Shown here piece by piece: positions 44,447-54,345 of a stretch of 64,000 nucleotides of DNA. Positions within the stretch are counted from its first letter, which is position 1; each line of letters starts with the position of its first letter. The notes under the pieces are model-generated. The model saw only the letters and a program-made list of their open reading frames with translations, searched no databases and had not been told where the DNA came from. The stretch is from Pseudomonas putida (lineage in GTDB: Bacteria; Pseudomonadota; Gammaproteobacteria; Pseudomonadales; Pseudomonadaceae), in contig NZ_CP011789.1 of NCBI RefSeq assembly GCF_001636055.1, forward strand, positions 4,154,001 to 4,218,000, written 5' to 3'. The position numbers and the translations under genes are program-made.

Positions 44447-47400
44447 TCACAACCGCGCCGGGCAACGGAACTGCTCCAGCGCGTCGCGGCGGAACGGGTT
44501 GATCACGCTGCTGGCGCGTAGCGTGTAGCTCACCTTGTGCCCGCCCAGGTTGAACGTGAGCAGGAAGCGCTCACCCGATTCACCGCTGACCTGCCCCTGG
44601 TCAAGCAAACGCAACCAGGCCCAAGGGCCGTCGCTGCGCAGGCCGCTACCGGTGGGAGACTGCAATTGCACGCGGTCGCTGCCTTTGCCGCTGGGCAACA
44701 CGATCGGCGTGAATCCGGTATCGCCGCCAGGCACGAACGTCACCGGCTGGCCAGCGATATCCAGCGTCACCTGGCCCAATGCGGGATCGACGGTCAGGGG
44801 TTGCACGTCGAAGCGCAGCGAGGGCTGACGGGCACCGGCGGCGAAGAACATGTCGCGCAGGCGTGCGCCGCGCTGGAACTGGTCGAGCACCTCCTGGGGG
44901 ATGCTCAGCGGCGCGCTGCCGTTGGCGCGCCAGCGCCATTGGCTACTGCTCATGTCGACGTAGGGCGCGAGGTTGCGGCTGAAGAAGTCGTCCATGATGC
45001 CGCCAGGGCCGAAGAAGCGGCCGAAGTCGTCGGCGGTGACGTCGCGGCTGGCGCCGCGCACCAGCGGGTAGCGCCCGGCGATGGCATCGCGGCAGAACGG
45101 CGCGCCATTGGCCACCCACAGGGCATTGAGGCGTTCGCGCTCGTTGCCGAGGGTCAGCGCGCTGCCGCCACTGTCGACTGCGCGCAGCACCTCGGACAAC
45201 GGGGCTGGCTGCTCGGTTGCGGCGCGCTTGATGCGCCCAAGCACCTCGCCGCTGGGCGCTGGCGTGCCACTGCGGCGGGCATTTTCGGCGCTGTCGAAGA
45301 ACTGCGCGGCGTCCTTGAGCAGGGTCAGGCTTTCCTCCAGCGACGCCGGGGTGGCGCTGCCCGCCAGGGCATGCAGGGCGGCGAAGTGCTGGTCCACTGG
45401 GTTGCCGGTGGCAGCCGGCGCGGGGGCCGGGGCGCTGTCGGACAACGCACTTTCCAGGCGCTTGCGGGCACTGTCGAGGCGTTCGCGCAGGGCGCGGTCG
45501 ACCGGGTTACCGGCGCTGTCGCCGGGGGTGTCGGCCAGCACGCCTTCGAGGGTGGTCTCGCGTGCGGCGGTCTGGAGGAAGGCGCGCAACGGTGAGTCGG
45601 CGGCGGCCAGGGCATTACTCACCTGGGCCGCCTGGCCGAGGCTGGCCAGGGGCACCAGTTGCACGTCGGCCAGGTAGGCATCCCACTGGCGGATATAGTC
45701 TGCGTAGTACAGCTCAAGCACCGCAGCGCCCAGGCGCGCACTATCGCCCGCGCCGAGGGCCGCTTCCTGGCGGTCGAGCACCCAGCTGTCGCGGGCCATG
45801 TCGGCCACGGCGCGCTCGCGCCTGGCCAGCAAGGCGCGGTAGCCAGCCACGCTGTACACGCCGCTTACGCCGCGCGACAGCGGCAGGCCGCTGCGCCGCA
45901 CCAGCAACGACGAGGCATCGCGCCCGGCGGCAGCGTTGACGCTCTGCTCGGCCAGCCCGGCCTGGGCCACCTGGCGCTTGAGGCGGTTGTAGATGCGCTG
46001 CGACAGCGGCATGCCCGCCAGGGTCAGGCGGGTCTTGGCGATCAGGTCGGCATCGAGCTGTACCGGCTCGGCGTCGGCGTCTTCGAGCAGCGCGGCGACA
46101 TGCGCCCATAGTTGCTGGCGCTGCGCCTCGCTGGCCTGGGGCAGCTCGCGGCGCCAGTCGACATCGACCCAGGCCTGCACCGAGGCGGCATCGAAGAACT
46201 GGCGCTGGCCGAGCATCAGGTACACGCGCAGGGTTTCGTAGAGGAAGTCCTGGTTGCTGGCATCGCCCCGGCGCAAGGCGCTCTCCAGGTTGCCGACGAT
46301 CGACGGCAGCAGGGTGCTGCGCAGCAGGCGGTGGTACAGCGCCACGGCCCCGGCACCGAGCTTGTCACCCTGGTACAAACCAAAACGCTCAAGCAGCGGC
46401 ACGCCCTCCCCGCGCTGGTCGTAACCCGCGGGCAAGGCGCGGGCAGCGTCGAGCAGCGGCAACGCCTGCAGCACGTTGCCCTCAGCCGGCAGCGCCTTGG
46501 CCAGTTGCGCCACCTCAGCGGTACGTTGCGCGGCGGTATCGACCAGCACGCGGTTGCGCTGGTAACTGAGCGCCATGCCCAGCGCCAGCAGCAGCGTCAG
46601 CACCGCGACCAGCACCATCCCCGCGCGCAACCATTGGCGGCGGCGCTGCTCCTGGCGCGGGTCGAGCCCGGCCAGGCCCGCTTCCTTGAAGATCACCTCG
46701 CGCAGCAGCCGGGTGATGAAGTAGCTGCGCCCACTGGCGTACCCGGCAGGCAGCACTTTGCGCCCCAGGCCGAAGGCGGCGGCCAGCGAGGCCAGCACCC
46801 GGTCGATCGGGCTGCCTTCCTGGGTGCCGCTGGTGAAGTACACCCCGCGCAGGCGGGTCGGTGCCTGGAAGCGGTTGGGTTCGAACACCGTGCGCAGGAA
46901 GCCCGCCAGCACGTCGCCCATGCCGGCGAACTGCTGTGGGAAGCTGTACAGCAAGGCACGTCGCGACAGGTCACGCTCCTGTTGCATGCGCTCGAGCACG
47001 CGCACCTGCAACTGCCGCTCCAGCGCCTCGAACTCGGCCGGGAAGCCCGCCAGCGCCGCTCCCGGCTGCTCGCTCTGGGCCAGCGGGAAGGTCACGCCCC
47101 ACACCTGGCTGCGCTCATCGCGCCCAAAGTGCTCGAAGTACTCGGCAAAACCGGCCAGCAGGTCGCACTTGGTCACCACCACGTACACCGGGAAGCGCAC
47201 GCCCAGGCGTTCGTGCAGCTCGTCGAGGCGCGCGCGGATCGCCATGGCCTGGCGCTGGCGCTCGGCCTCGCCTTGTTGCAGCAGGTCGCTGACGCTCAGG
47301 GTGACGATCACGCCGTTGACCGGGCTGCGTCGGCGGTGCTTTTTCAGCAGGTCGAGAAAACCGCGCCAGGCCGCCTTGTCGACCTCGGCGTCGCTGTCCT

Positions 47401-48007
47401 GGGTGGTGTAGCGCCCGGCGGTGTCCAGCAGCACGGCTTCGTCGGTGAACCACCAGTCGCAGTGGCGCGTGCCGCCGATGCCGCCGATGGCCGTGGCGCC
47501 GTGGGTGTCACTGAGCGGGAATTGCAGGCCGGAGTGGGTCAACGCAGTGGTCTTGCCGCTGCCTGGGGCGCCGACGAACAGGTACCACGGCAACTGGTAC
47601 AGGTACTGCCCGCCCGGTTTCCAGCCGGGGCTGGCCTTGCGCAGCACGGCCATCGCCTCGCGCATGCGCTCGGCCAGATGCGCCACCTCGGCCTGCGAGG
47701 CGCGCGCCGAGGCGGGTTCCCCGGCCTGCTCATCGGTGACCCCGGCCATCAGCAGGCGGTTGGCGCGCCAGGCAGCAAAAGCGCGCCAGCCGAAATAGGC
47801 CAACCACGCGGCCAGCAACGCCGCCACCAGCCAGCCGCGCGCCCAGGTCGAGGCCAGTGGCTCGCGCCCGTCGAATGACAGCAGCGGACCTTCGTACCAG
47901 ATCAGCAGCGCCATCAACGCCACGCCCAGCAGCGACAGCAGCCAGGAACTGGCCAGCCAGCGCAGACCGCGCATGAAGGTATCGAACAGATAGATCAGAT
48001 AAGACAT
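44447..48007 (-). CDS. tssM: T6SS inner-membrane core protein TssM (IcmF)
   Basis: 1186 residues from the ATG at 48007 (GAGGT upstream). Two N-terminal transmembrane helices (about 22-38 and 58-75), a cytoplasmic NTPase-like domain with Walker A GAPGSGKT (146-153), a third helix at about 505-525, and a large periplasmic domain ending with the IcmF C-terminal region. It forms the membrane complex with TssL. TssJ, the lipoprotein that normally binds its C-terminus, is not in the window. 10 bp after tssL. Confidence 0.95.
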   Translation of the reverse strand: MSYLIYLFDTFMRGLRWLASSWLLSLLGVALMALLIWYEGPLLSFDGREPLASTWARGWLVAALLAAWLAYFGWRAFAAWRANRLLMAGVTDEQAGEPASARASQAEVAHLAERMREAMAVLRKASPGWKPGGQYLYQLPWYLFVGAPGSGKTTALTHSGLQFPLSDTHGATAIGGIGGTRHCDWWFTDEAVLLDTAGRYTTQDSDAEVDKAAWRGFLDLLKKHRRRSPVNGVIVTLSVSDLLQQGEAERQRQAMAIRARLDELHERLGVRFPVYVVVTKCDLLAGFAEYFEHFGRDERSQVWGVTFPLAQSEQPGAALAGFPAEFEALERQLQVRVLERMQQERDLSRRALLYSFPQQFAGMGDVLAGFLRTVFEPNRFQAPTRLRGVYFTSGTQEGSPIDRVLASLAAAFGLGRKVLPAGYASGRSYFITRLLREVIFKEAGLAGLDPRQEQRRRQWLRAGMVLVAVLTLLLALGMALSYQRNRVLVDTAAQRTAEVAQLAKALPAEGNVLQALPLLDAARALPAGYDQRGEGVPLLERFGLYQGDKLGAGAVALYHRLLRSTLLPSIVGNLESALRRGDASNQDFLYETLRVYLMLGQRQFFDAASVQAWVDVDWRRELPQASEAQRQQLWAHVAALLEDADAEPVQLDADLIAKTRLTLAGMPLSQRIYNRLKRQVAQAGLAEQSVNAAAGRDASSLLVRRSGLPLSRGVSGVYSVAGYRALLARRERAVADMARDSWVLDRQEAALGAGDSARLGAAVLELYYADYIRQWDAYLADVQLVPLASLGQAAQVSNALAAADSPLRAFLQTAARETTLEGVLADTPGDSAGNPVDRALRERLDSARKRLESALSDSAPAPAPAATGNPVDQHFAALHALAGSATPASLEESLTLLKDAAQFFDSAENARRSGTPAPSGEVLGRIKRAATEQPAPLSEVLRAVDSGGSALTLGNERERLNALWVANGAPFCRDAIAGRYPLVRGASRDVTADDFGRFFGPGGIMDDFFSRNLAPYVDMSSSQWRWRANGSAPLSIPQEVLDQFQRGARLRDMFFAAGARQPSLRFDVQPLTVDPALGQVTLDIAGQPVTFVPGGDTGFTPIVLPSGKGSDRVQLQSPTGSGLRSDGPWAWLRLLDQGQVSGESGERFLLTFNLGGHKVSYTLRASSVINPFRRDALEQFRCPARL

Positions 48008-48017
48008 CGCCTGGACC

Positions 48018-49304
48018 TCACTGCGGCTGCGCAGGAACAAATACGGTGATCTCTACGCGGCGATTGCGCGCGCGGTTGGCGGCCGAGTCGTTGGCCACCA
48101 GCGGCTCGGTCTCGCCACGGCCTTCGCTGCGGTAGCGCGTGGCGGGCCCGGCGCGTTCGGCCAGCAGGCGCGCGACGTTGCGCGCGCGGGTGTTGGACAG
48201 GTCGAAGTTCGACGACAACCGCGAACCCAGCGCAGGCCGCACGTTATCGGTGTGACCGACCACCAGCACGTCGCCAGGCACGCCCTTGAGCGCCTCGCCT
48301 ATGCGCGTCAACAGACCGTCGAAGGCGCTCGACACCTCGGCGCTGCCAGAGGCGAACACACCGTCGCCGCGCAGGGTGATCACCGAGCGGTCACTGGTTT
48401 CGCGCACGCTCACCAGGCCTTGGGCGATCTCCTCGGCGAGGAACCCGGACACCCGCACCGGCGCCGGCCCCGTGGGCTGGGCGGCCTTCAACGGCGAGGC
48501 CAGGCGCAGCTCGCCCATCTGCGCGAACACCGGGTCCGAGGCGCGATTGAGCAGCCAGTTGCCGGTCACCTGCAACAGCACCAGCAGCAGCGCCGCCAAG
48601 GCCGCCAGCACCCACAGCGGCACCAGGCGCAGCATCGACACCGGCGCAGTGGGCGCACCGCGCCAGCGTGGCGAAAGGTCCTGCTCGACCGCGCCGCGCT
48701 GCTGGCGAATCAACTGCAACAGGCGCTCGCGCAGGGCCGCCAGTTGGTCGAAGCCACGGTCCAGTACGCGGTAGCGCCCTTCCAGGCCCAAGGCCAGGCA
48801 CAGGTACATCAGCTCCAGCACGTCGAGGTTGGCGCGCGCATCCAGGCTCAGGCGCTGCAGGATCAGGAAGAACTTCTCGCCGCCCCAGGCCTCGTTGTGG
48901 AAGGTCACCAGCAGGCTGCTGCCACTCCACACCCCGGCGCCCCAAGGCGTGCTGGAGATGGTTTCGTCGACCAGCGTGCACAGGGCATAGCGCGCCGCGG
49001 CGAGGGTCTGGGCTTCCACCCGGGCGTTGCGCGCCTGCGCCTCGAACTGCTGCACGGCCTGCACCAGCCGCTCGCGCAGGGTTTCCATGTCCGGTGCGCG
49101 GGTCAGCCCACGCAGCGGCACCACCAGGTCGAGCAAGGGGTTGGCGGCGCGCACCAGCGGGTTGAGGCCGGCGCCGCGCAGGGCCAGGTCGGCTTCGACC
49201 GGCGCAGGCGCGGCGCTGGAGGCCGGGCGGCGGCCGCCGGGGGTCGGCAGCAACAGGGTGTGGTCCGGGTCTTGCCCGGGCTCAAGGGAGTCGTTCATGT
49301 TCAC
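48018..49304 (-). CDS. tssL: T6SS membrane complex protein TssL with C-terminal OmpA-like peptidoglycan-binding domain
   Basis: 428 residues. DotU/TssL domain at about 60-240 (ALCTLVDETISSTPWGAG, SSLLVTFHNEAWGGEKFF, MYLCLALGLEGRYRV), a transmembrane helix at about 225-250, and a periplasmic OmpA domain from about 290 with VLVVGHTDNVRP, LSNTRARNVARLLAE and a NRAxNRRVEI end. The OmpA extension anchors the apparatus to peptidoglycan. An in-frame second Met (MNDSLEP) two codons on is an equal start. Confidence 0.94.
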   Translation of the reverse strand: MNMNDSLEPGQDPDHTLLLPTPGGRRPASSAAPAPVEADLALRGAGLNPLVRAANPLLDLVVPLRGLTRAPDMETLRERLVQAVQQFEAQARNARVEAQTLAAARYALCTLVDETISSTPWGAGVWSGSSLLVTFHNEAWGGEKFFLILQRLSLDARANLDVLELMYLCLALGLEGRYRVLDRGFDQLAALRERLLQLIRQQRGAVEQDLSPRWRGAPTAPVSMLRLVPLWVLAALAALLLVLLQVTGNWLLNRASDPVFAQMGELRLASPLKAAQPTGPAPVRVSGFLAEEIAQGLVSVRETSDRSVITLRGDGVFASGSAEVSSAFDGLLTRIGEALKGVPGDVLVVGHTDNVRPALGSRLSSNFDLSNTRARNVARLLAERAGPATRYRSEGRGETEPLVANDSAANRARNRRVEITVFVPAQPQ

Positions 49305-49326
49305 GGTGATGTACCTGCGCTGTCGA

Positions 49327-50658
49327 TCAGGCGTTGCGGATGGCCCAGAACTGCATGTCCAGCCCGGGGAAGCTGCCGGCCACGTGCAGGGCGAAGCCTG
49401 CCGACTGGGTCAGCTGTTGCCAGTACGCGCTGTTGCGGTCGAGTTCGAAGTAGGTGAAGCCTGCGTGGAACGGCAACTGCCGCGGCGCCACCGGCAAGGG
49501 CCGCAGGCCGATGCCGGGCAGTTGCAGGTTGACCATGTCGCGGATCTTCTCCACCGAGCCCAGCTTGACCTGCGGCGGGAACCCGCTGCGCACCGCTTCG
49601 GCCGGCATCTGCGCATGCACGGCGAGGACGAAGGTGGCGCTGCCGAGCAGCGCGCGGTCGGGCAGCACCGCCACGCGGATACCGAACTGACGCTCCTCCA
49701 GCGGGATCTGCAGGGCGCGCGCATCGATCACCGTGGCCAGGGCGCGGCGCAGGTCGAGCATCAGCGGGGCGAAGGTCTCGGCCAGGGCATCGTGGCGGTA
49801 CACCGGGTAGCGGCTGGCGCGCTTGTCGGCGTGGGTAAAGGTCGCCAGCTCGCCGGCCAACTCCGTCAGTTGGCGGTACAACGCCTCGGGGTGCAGCCCG
49901 GCCATGCCGGCCAGGTGACGCACCAGCGGCTCGCTGCGGTTGAGCAGTTGCAGCAGCAAAAAGTCGGCGATCTCTGCCGCGCCGCTGGCACCCGGCTGGG
50001 CCAGGCGCGTGGCCATGGCCTCGGCGCGCTGGTGCAGCAGGCCCAGCAGTTCGTCGACGAACGCCGCCAGGCGCGGTGCGGCCTGCAAAGTGAGGCTCGG
50101 CGGGCAGTAGGCGGGGTCGAGCAACACCTGCTGGTCGGCGCGGCGCTCCAGCACCCGTGCCACGCCCAACACCGCGTGGGCGTCAGCGACGTCGCTGGCC
50201 AGGGCCAGGCGCAGGCGCAGCTTGCCGACGTTCATCAGCGCGCTGTTGTCCAGGCCGTTGCTGTCCCAGGCCTCGTACTCGACGCTGCGATGGCGGGCGA
50301 AGTTTTCCGCGCTCACGCGGTCGTCCACTTCCGCCACGCCATGGCGTGCGGTGGGCAGCGCCAGCACCACGTCGAGGTCACGGGCGTCGGCAGGGATCTC
50401 CAGCGGCAACGGCATCTCGTCGAATGGCAGGCCGATCGGCGTGCCATCAGGCAGCACGCCGCTGTAGGCCTTGAGCGCCAGCTTGCCGAAGGCCAGGTGC
50501 TGCTCGTCGAGCTCCAGGCGCGAAAAGCCCCAGGCGTAGGGGCGCAGCGCCGCGACCCGGGCCTCCAGGTGGGCATTGAGGAAACGGTCGTGCTGCTGCA
50601 GGTGCTGGGGCTGCAGGAGCATGCCTTCCGACCAGACGACTTTGCTGTTCCAGGACAT
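49327..50658 (-). CDS. tssK: T6SS baseplate protein TssK
   Basis: 443 residues, usual length. The N-terminal motif WSEGMLLQPQHLQQHDRF is diagnostic of TssK, with YAWGFSRLELDEQHLAFGKL following. Trimers of TssK connect the baseplate to the TssJLM complex. It lies between tagH and tssL; tssJ usually sits at the tagH side and is absent (24-bp gap). Confidence 0.95.
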   Translation of the reverse strand: MSWNSKVVWSEGMLLQPQHLQQHDRFLNAHLEARVAALRPYAWGFSRLELDEQHLAFGKLALKAYSGVLPDGTPIGLPFDEMPLPLEIPADARDLDVVLALPTARHGVAEVDDRVSAENFARHRSVEYEAWDSNGLDNSALMNVGKLRLRLALASDVADAHAVLGVARVLERRADQQVLLDPAYCPPSLTLQAAPRLAAFVDELLGLLHQRAEAMATRLAQPGASGAAEIADFLLLQLLNRSEPLVRHLAGMAGLHPEALYRQLTELAGELATFTHADKRASRYPVYRHDALAETFAPLMLDLRRALATVIDARALQIPLEERQFGIRVAVLPDRALLGSATFVLAVHAQMPAEAVRSGFPPQVKLGSVEKIRDMVNLQLPGIGLRPLPVAPRQLPFHAGFTYFELDRNSAYWQQLTQSAGFALHVAGSFPGLDMQFWAIRNA

Positions 50659-50682
50659 GAATGCGATCTCGGGTAAAGGGGT

Positions 50683-52080
50683 TCAGGGCATGTCGCGCAG
50701 GCGGCTGACCTGCTGCTGGTAGGCCACGGAGAATTTCTCGCCGTAGAGGCGTTGCAGGTCTTCGTCGCCATCGCGTGCAAGCTCGGCGTGCAGCTCTGCG
50801 AAACGCGCCCATAGGCGGGCCTTGCGCGTCGAGGGCAGCACGCGTTCCAGGGCGCCGGGAGCGGCCAGTCGACGTTCGATACGCACCGGGTCGAAGCGCT
50901 GCATCACCTCGCCCAGGGCCTCGCGCATGCCGGCGATCACCGCCATCTCGTGGGCGCGCAGGTCGTCGAAGGCGGCGTGCAGCGCCTGCACGCCGGGCAG
51001 ATAGGCCGGGGCGTCGGTGCTGAGCATCTGGCTGAGGGCGCTGGTGGGGTCGGGGAAGAACTTCAGCGGGTTGTTCGAATGCGCGCCGATCATCGTCATC
51101 TCGATATGGCTTTCGCGCTTGGTCAGCGCCCGCGCCATCAGCACGCCCATGGTGCCGCCGGTGGCGGCGCGGAGCATTTCTCCCACCAGCCGGGCCAGCT
51201 CTTCGGGGCTGCGCGAGGCGCGCAGGTGCGGCAGGCCGAGGCCTTCGAGCAGGGCCTGGAGCACAGGGTCTTCGCCGGCCGCCGTGGGTTCTGCGGCAAC
51301 GGGGGCTGGTGTTGCGATTGGGGTGGGTGCAGGCGCCAGGCTGGCTGGGGCGGCGGGCGTCGCCAGCAGGTCGGCCAGGGCATCGTAGCCATCGGGGATC
51401 AACGCCGCTTCCGGCGCCTGGGGGGCTGGGCTGACAGGCAAGGCCGGCAGGGCCTGCAACTCCGGCGACAGATGATCGGCCGGGGTGCCGAGGAAGGCCG
51501 CCGTGGGGCGCTGGCCGCCGAACAGGTTCAGGCCCAGCGGGTCGTCCAGCATCGGGGCCGGCTCGAACACTGACTCGCCTTGCACGATGCTCGCCGCCGC
51601 CAGGGCGTCGGTGTCCACCCGTGGCTGGCTGAAGCCCGGCTCGCTGCGCGGTGCCACGGCGGCTTCCAGCGGCGGTGGCGGCGGCGGCTGGACCGGCGCC
51701 GGTGGCACGAACACCGCCAGGGTCTGGGTGGCGCCAACCCCCGTCTGGTCGGGGTCGGCCTGCTCCACCGCGAGCAGCGCCACACCGATCTGGTAGTCGC
51801 CGATCACCAACTGGTCGCCGGCCTGCAGCAGCGTCTCGCGGCCATGGCCGAGCAGGCGCTCGTTGATCACGCTGGGGTTGCTGCCGGTGTCGGTGAGGTA
51901 GTAGCCGCCCTCACGCCGCTCGACGCGGGCGTGGCTGCGGGAGATGTACTTGCCCGGATCGTCCAGCACCAGGTCGTTGCCGGGCGCGCGGCCCAAGGTG
52001 CCGGCGACGTCGATCAGGCACGCCAGCTCAGCTGCGGGCGGCTGCCCGCGATAACGTTCGACCCACAGTTTCACAGGCAT
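50683..52080 (-). CDS. tagH: T6SS FHA-domain scaffold TagH (Fha)
   Basis: 465 residues. FHA domain at about 20-100 with the phosphothreonine-binding residues GRAPGNDLVL, YISRSHARVERREGG, and TGSNPSVINE. A long Pro/Ala-rich linker (about 130-290) leads to the C-terminal type VI FHA domain (EEDPVLQALLEGLGL-like, LMRALTKRESHIEMTMIGAH-like, NPLKFFPD). In H1-type systems phosphorylated Fha switches on secretion; the kinase and phosphatase at 16.3-18.5 kb are the likely partners. Confidence 0.92.
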   Translation of the reverse strand: MPVKLWVERYRGQPPAAELACLIDVAGTLGRAPGNDLVLDDPGKYISRSHARVERREGGYYLTDTGSNPSVINERLLGHGRETLLQAGDQLVIGDYQIGVALLAVEQADPDQTGVGATQTLAVFVPPAPVQPPPPPPLEAAVAPRSEPGFSQPRVDTDALAAASIVQGESVFEPAPMLDDPLGLNLFGGQRPTAAFLGTPADHLSPELQALPALPVSPAPQAPEAALIPDGYDALADLLATPAAPASLAPAPTPIATPAPVAAEPTAAGEDPVLQALLEGLGLPHLRASRSPEELARLVGEMLRAATGGTMGVLMARALTKRESHIEMTMIGAHSNNPLKFFPDPTSALSQMLSTDAPAYLPGVQALHAAFDDLRAHEMAVIAGMREALGEVMQRFDPVRIERRLAAPGALERVLPSTRKARLWARFAELHAELARDGDEDLQRLYGEKFSVAYQQQVSRLRDMP

Positions 52081-52113
52081 GTCAGGTTCCTTTCGGCAGG
52101 AAGGTGGCGGGGC

Positions 52114-54075
52114 TCACTGGCGGCCATCGTCGGCCTCCTTGGGCTCCAGCGGCTGGCCCACCGGGCCGGGCCGCGAGGCCAGCACCAGGGCGTTGGCGGC
52201 GGCCGAGGCCTGGGGCAACGGCAGCGGCAGCATCGAGGCGATGATGGTCGGGCCGAGGGTCAGGAACGAGCCGCCGGCCTTGAGGGTGATGCTCGCCCCC
52301 GCCTCGATCACCACGTTCATGCCGCCCTTGATGTGCACGTCGGTGCCGCCGCTGAGGCTGGCCTTGAGCGCGCCGTCCAGCTGCAGGTCACGGCCGGCGG
52401 CCTGGCACACGCTGCCCACGGCCTTCTCGGTGCGGTCGCCCAGCACATGCTGGTGGCGGTCGCCGCCGACGCGTTCGCGCAGGTCCTTGGCCACTCGCGA
52501 ATGGCGCTCGCCGCCCACCCAATCGAGGGCATCGCGCTCGATGCGCTGGTCGAAGTTGCGCTCGGCGTGGATGAACACCTGCTCGGCGCCCTTGCGGTCT
52601 TCGAAGCGCAGTTCGTTGTAGCCGTTGCCGCCTTTGCTGGAGTGGCTCTTGAGGGTCGAGCGGGTGGCTTGTTCGGGCAGGTTGTAGGGCGGCATCACCT
52701 CGGCGTTGTAGACGCTGCCGGTGACCAGCGGACGGTCGGGGTCGCCTTCGAGAAAACTCACCACCACTTCCTGGCCGATGCGCGGCAGGAACAGGCTGCC
52801 CCAGCGCTTGCCGGCCCAGCCCTGAGCGACGCGGATCCAGCACGAGCTGTTCTCGTTTTCCTGGCCTTCGCGGTCCCAGTGGAACTGCACCTTGATCCGG
52901 CCATACGGGTCGGTCCAGATCTCCTCCCCGGCCTTGCCCACTACCTTGGCGGTCTGCGGGCCGTGCACCAGCGGACGCGGGGTGAGGCATGGCGGGCGGT
53001 AGTCCTGCTGGCGCGGCAGTGCGGTGAAGCGGCAGGTGAGCACGGGCGCCGGGTCTTCGGGGCGGGTCGGTTCGTAGGTGTCGGACGACAGCTCGTATTC
53101 GGCGGCGAGCACCAGCACCTGTTGGTTCTGATCGCCGCGCGGGTGTTCGCTGAGGGTGAACAGCGCGCCGGGGAACAGCCCGCGCGCGCGGGTGGCGCCC
53201 TCGATGCGCCGGTAGCTGGTGTGCCGGGCCTCGAGCTGCTGGCGGGCCAGGGTCTCGCCCTGCGGGCGCTCGCGGTACTTGCCGGGGTAGTCGTAGCGCT
53301 CGAAGCGCGATTGGGCGTAGGGGCGCGCCTGGGTCGACTTGACCAGCAGGTTGGCCGCAGGTTTTTCGAAGTCGTAGTCCTGCAGGGCCCAGGCGCCGGG
53401 CTCGACTTCGCCGCTCATGCGCCAGTCGTAGATCACCTCGCTGTCGCGCATGGCCTGGTCCTCGGCTGGCAGGTAGCGCACCTGTGCGTAGCCTGGGGCG
53501 GGCGCGTGGGCGCCGTAGCCGTCGGCCAGCACCAGGGTGTGGCGGCCGGCGGCGCTACGGAAGAAGTAGTAGATGCCGGCCTGCTCCAGCAGGCGGCTGA
53601 CGAAGTCGAAGTCGCTTTCGCGGTACTGCACGCAGTACTCAAGCGCCGGGTAGCTGGCGCTCAGGCCCGAGGTGTCGACGTCGGCCAGGGTGTAGGGGGC
53701 GAACACCGCCTGGACGATGTCCGGCACGTTGCGCTGCTGGAAAATCCGGCAGTCGCTGCTGCGGGTCAGCAGCCACAGCCACGGGCGCACCACCGCGTGG
53801 TAGGTGGCGAAACGGCCCTGGCGGCCGGTATAGGCGAAGCGCGTGACCAGGCCGCTGAAGTGGCGCTGGCCGCCCTTGGGCAGTTCCACGGCAACGGTCA
53901 GGGGGGTGGCGAGCAGGTCGTCGAGGTCCAGGTCGGTGCGTTCGCTGTAGAGGTCGATGTGGTATTCGCTCAAGGTCGACAGGCCTTCACGGGCGGTCAT
54001 GCGCCGGAACAGCAGGGTGTCGGGGGCCAGCACGCAGGTGACGGCAATTTCGCGGTTGGCTTGGGTAACGGGCAT
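52114..54075 (-). CDS. vgrG: T6SS spike protein VgrG
   Basis: 653 residues from the ATG at 54075 (AAGGAG upstream); the in-frame extension to 54318 runs through a repeat. N-terminal gp27-like domains include FVSRLLEQAGIYYFF. The gp5-like part has DPYGRIKVQFHWDREGQ, VAQGWAGKRWG and GQEVVVSFLEGDPDRPLVTG. The C-terminal beta-helix tip ends about 70 residues after GGSFLTLGPT, with no effector extension. It should therefore deliver separate effectors, most likely the products of the three genes immediately upstream. Confidence 0.95.
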   Translation of the reverse strand: MPVTQANREIAVTCVLAPDTLLFRRMTAREGLSTLSEYHIDLYSERTDLDLDDLLATPLTVAVELPKGGQRHFSGLVTRFAYTGRQGRFATYHAVVRPWLWLLTRSSDCRIFQQRNVPDIVQAVFAPYTLADVDTSGLSASYPALEYCVQYRESDFDFVSRLLEQAGIYYFFRSAAGRHTLVLADGYGAHAPAPGYAQVRYLPAEDQAMRDSEVIYDWRMSGEVEPGAWALQDYDFEKPAANLLVKSTQARPYAQSRFERYDYPGKYRERPQGETLARQQLEARHTSYRRIEGATRARGLFPGALFTLSEHPRGDQNQQVLVLAAEYELSSDTYEPTRPEDPAPVLTCRFTALPRQQDYRPPCLTPRPLVHGPQTAKVVGKAGEEIWTDPYGRIKVQFHWDREGQENENSSCWIRVAQGWAGKRWGSLFLPRIGQEVVVSFLEGDPDRPLVTGSVYNAEVMPPYNLPEQATRSTLKSHSSKGGNGYNELRFEDRKGAEQVFIHAERNFDQRIERDALDWVGGERHSRVAKDLRERVGGDRHQHVLGDRTEKAVGSVCQAAGRDLQLDGALKASLSGGTDVHIKGGMNVVIEAGASITLKAGGSFLTLGPTIIASMLPLPLPQASAAANALVLASRPGPVGQPLEPKEADDGRQ

Positions 54076-54217
54076 CCAGGGCTCCTTCACGCGGGGTGGC
54101 CGCAAGGGTCGGCCTTGGGGACACAACAGGTGGGGAGCGGGGTTTATTCCGTGGGGGGATGAAAAAGTGTGTGGGGTGAGCGCGAGGGTGCTGCGGATGG
54201 CCCTATCGCGGGACGAG

Positions 54218-54302
54218 TCGGATCGCCGCACCGCCGCTCCACAAGGACGGCGCTGTCCCTGAGAACCGCGCTGTACATGTGGGCGGCGGTGCGGCGATCC
54301 GA
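54218..54302. repeat. Perfect 20-bp inverted repeat upstream of vgrG
   Basis: TCGGATCGCCGCACCGCCGC (54218-54237) and its exact complement (54283-54302), spaced 45 bp, with REP-like flanks (CTATCGCGGGACGAG at 54203, GCGCGATCACGGGC at 54310). It fills the 270-bp gap between the peptidase-like gene and vgrG. It could attenuate transcription or mark a recombination point where the effector cassette joins vgrG. Confidence 0.75.
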
Positions 54303-54345
54303 CTTGCCGCGCGATCACGGGCGTAGCCCGTGCCAGGCGATGCGA

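Noticed and set aside
46112..47878. Long plus-strand open frames opposite tssM (and similar ones opposite vgrG and clpV)
   Set aside because: His/Arg/Gln-rich antisense translations typical of high-GC genes; the minus-strand proteins are unambiguous.
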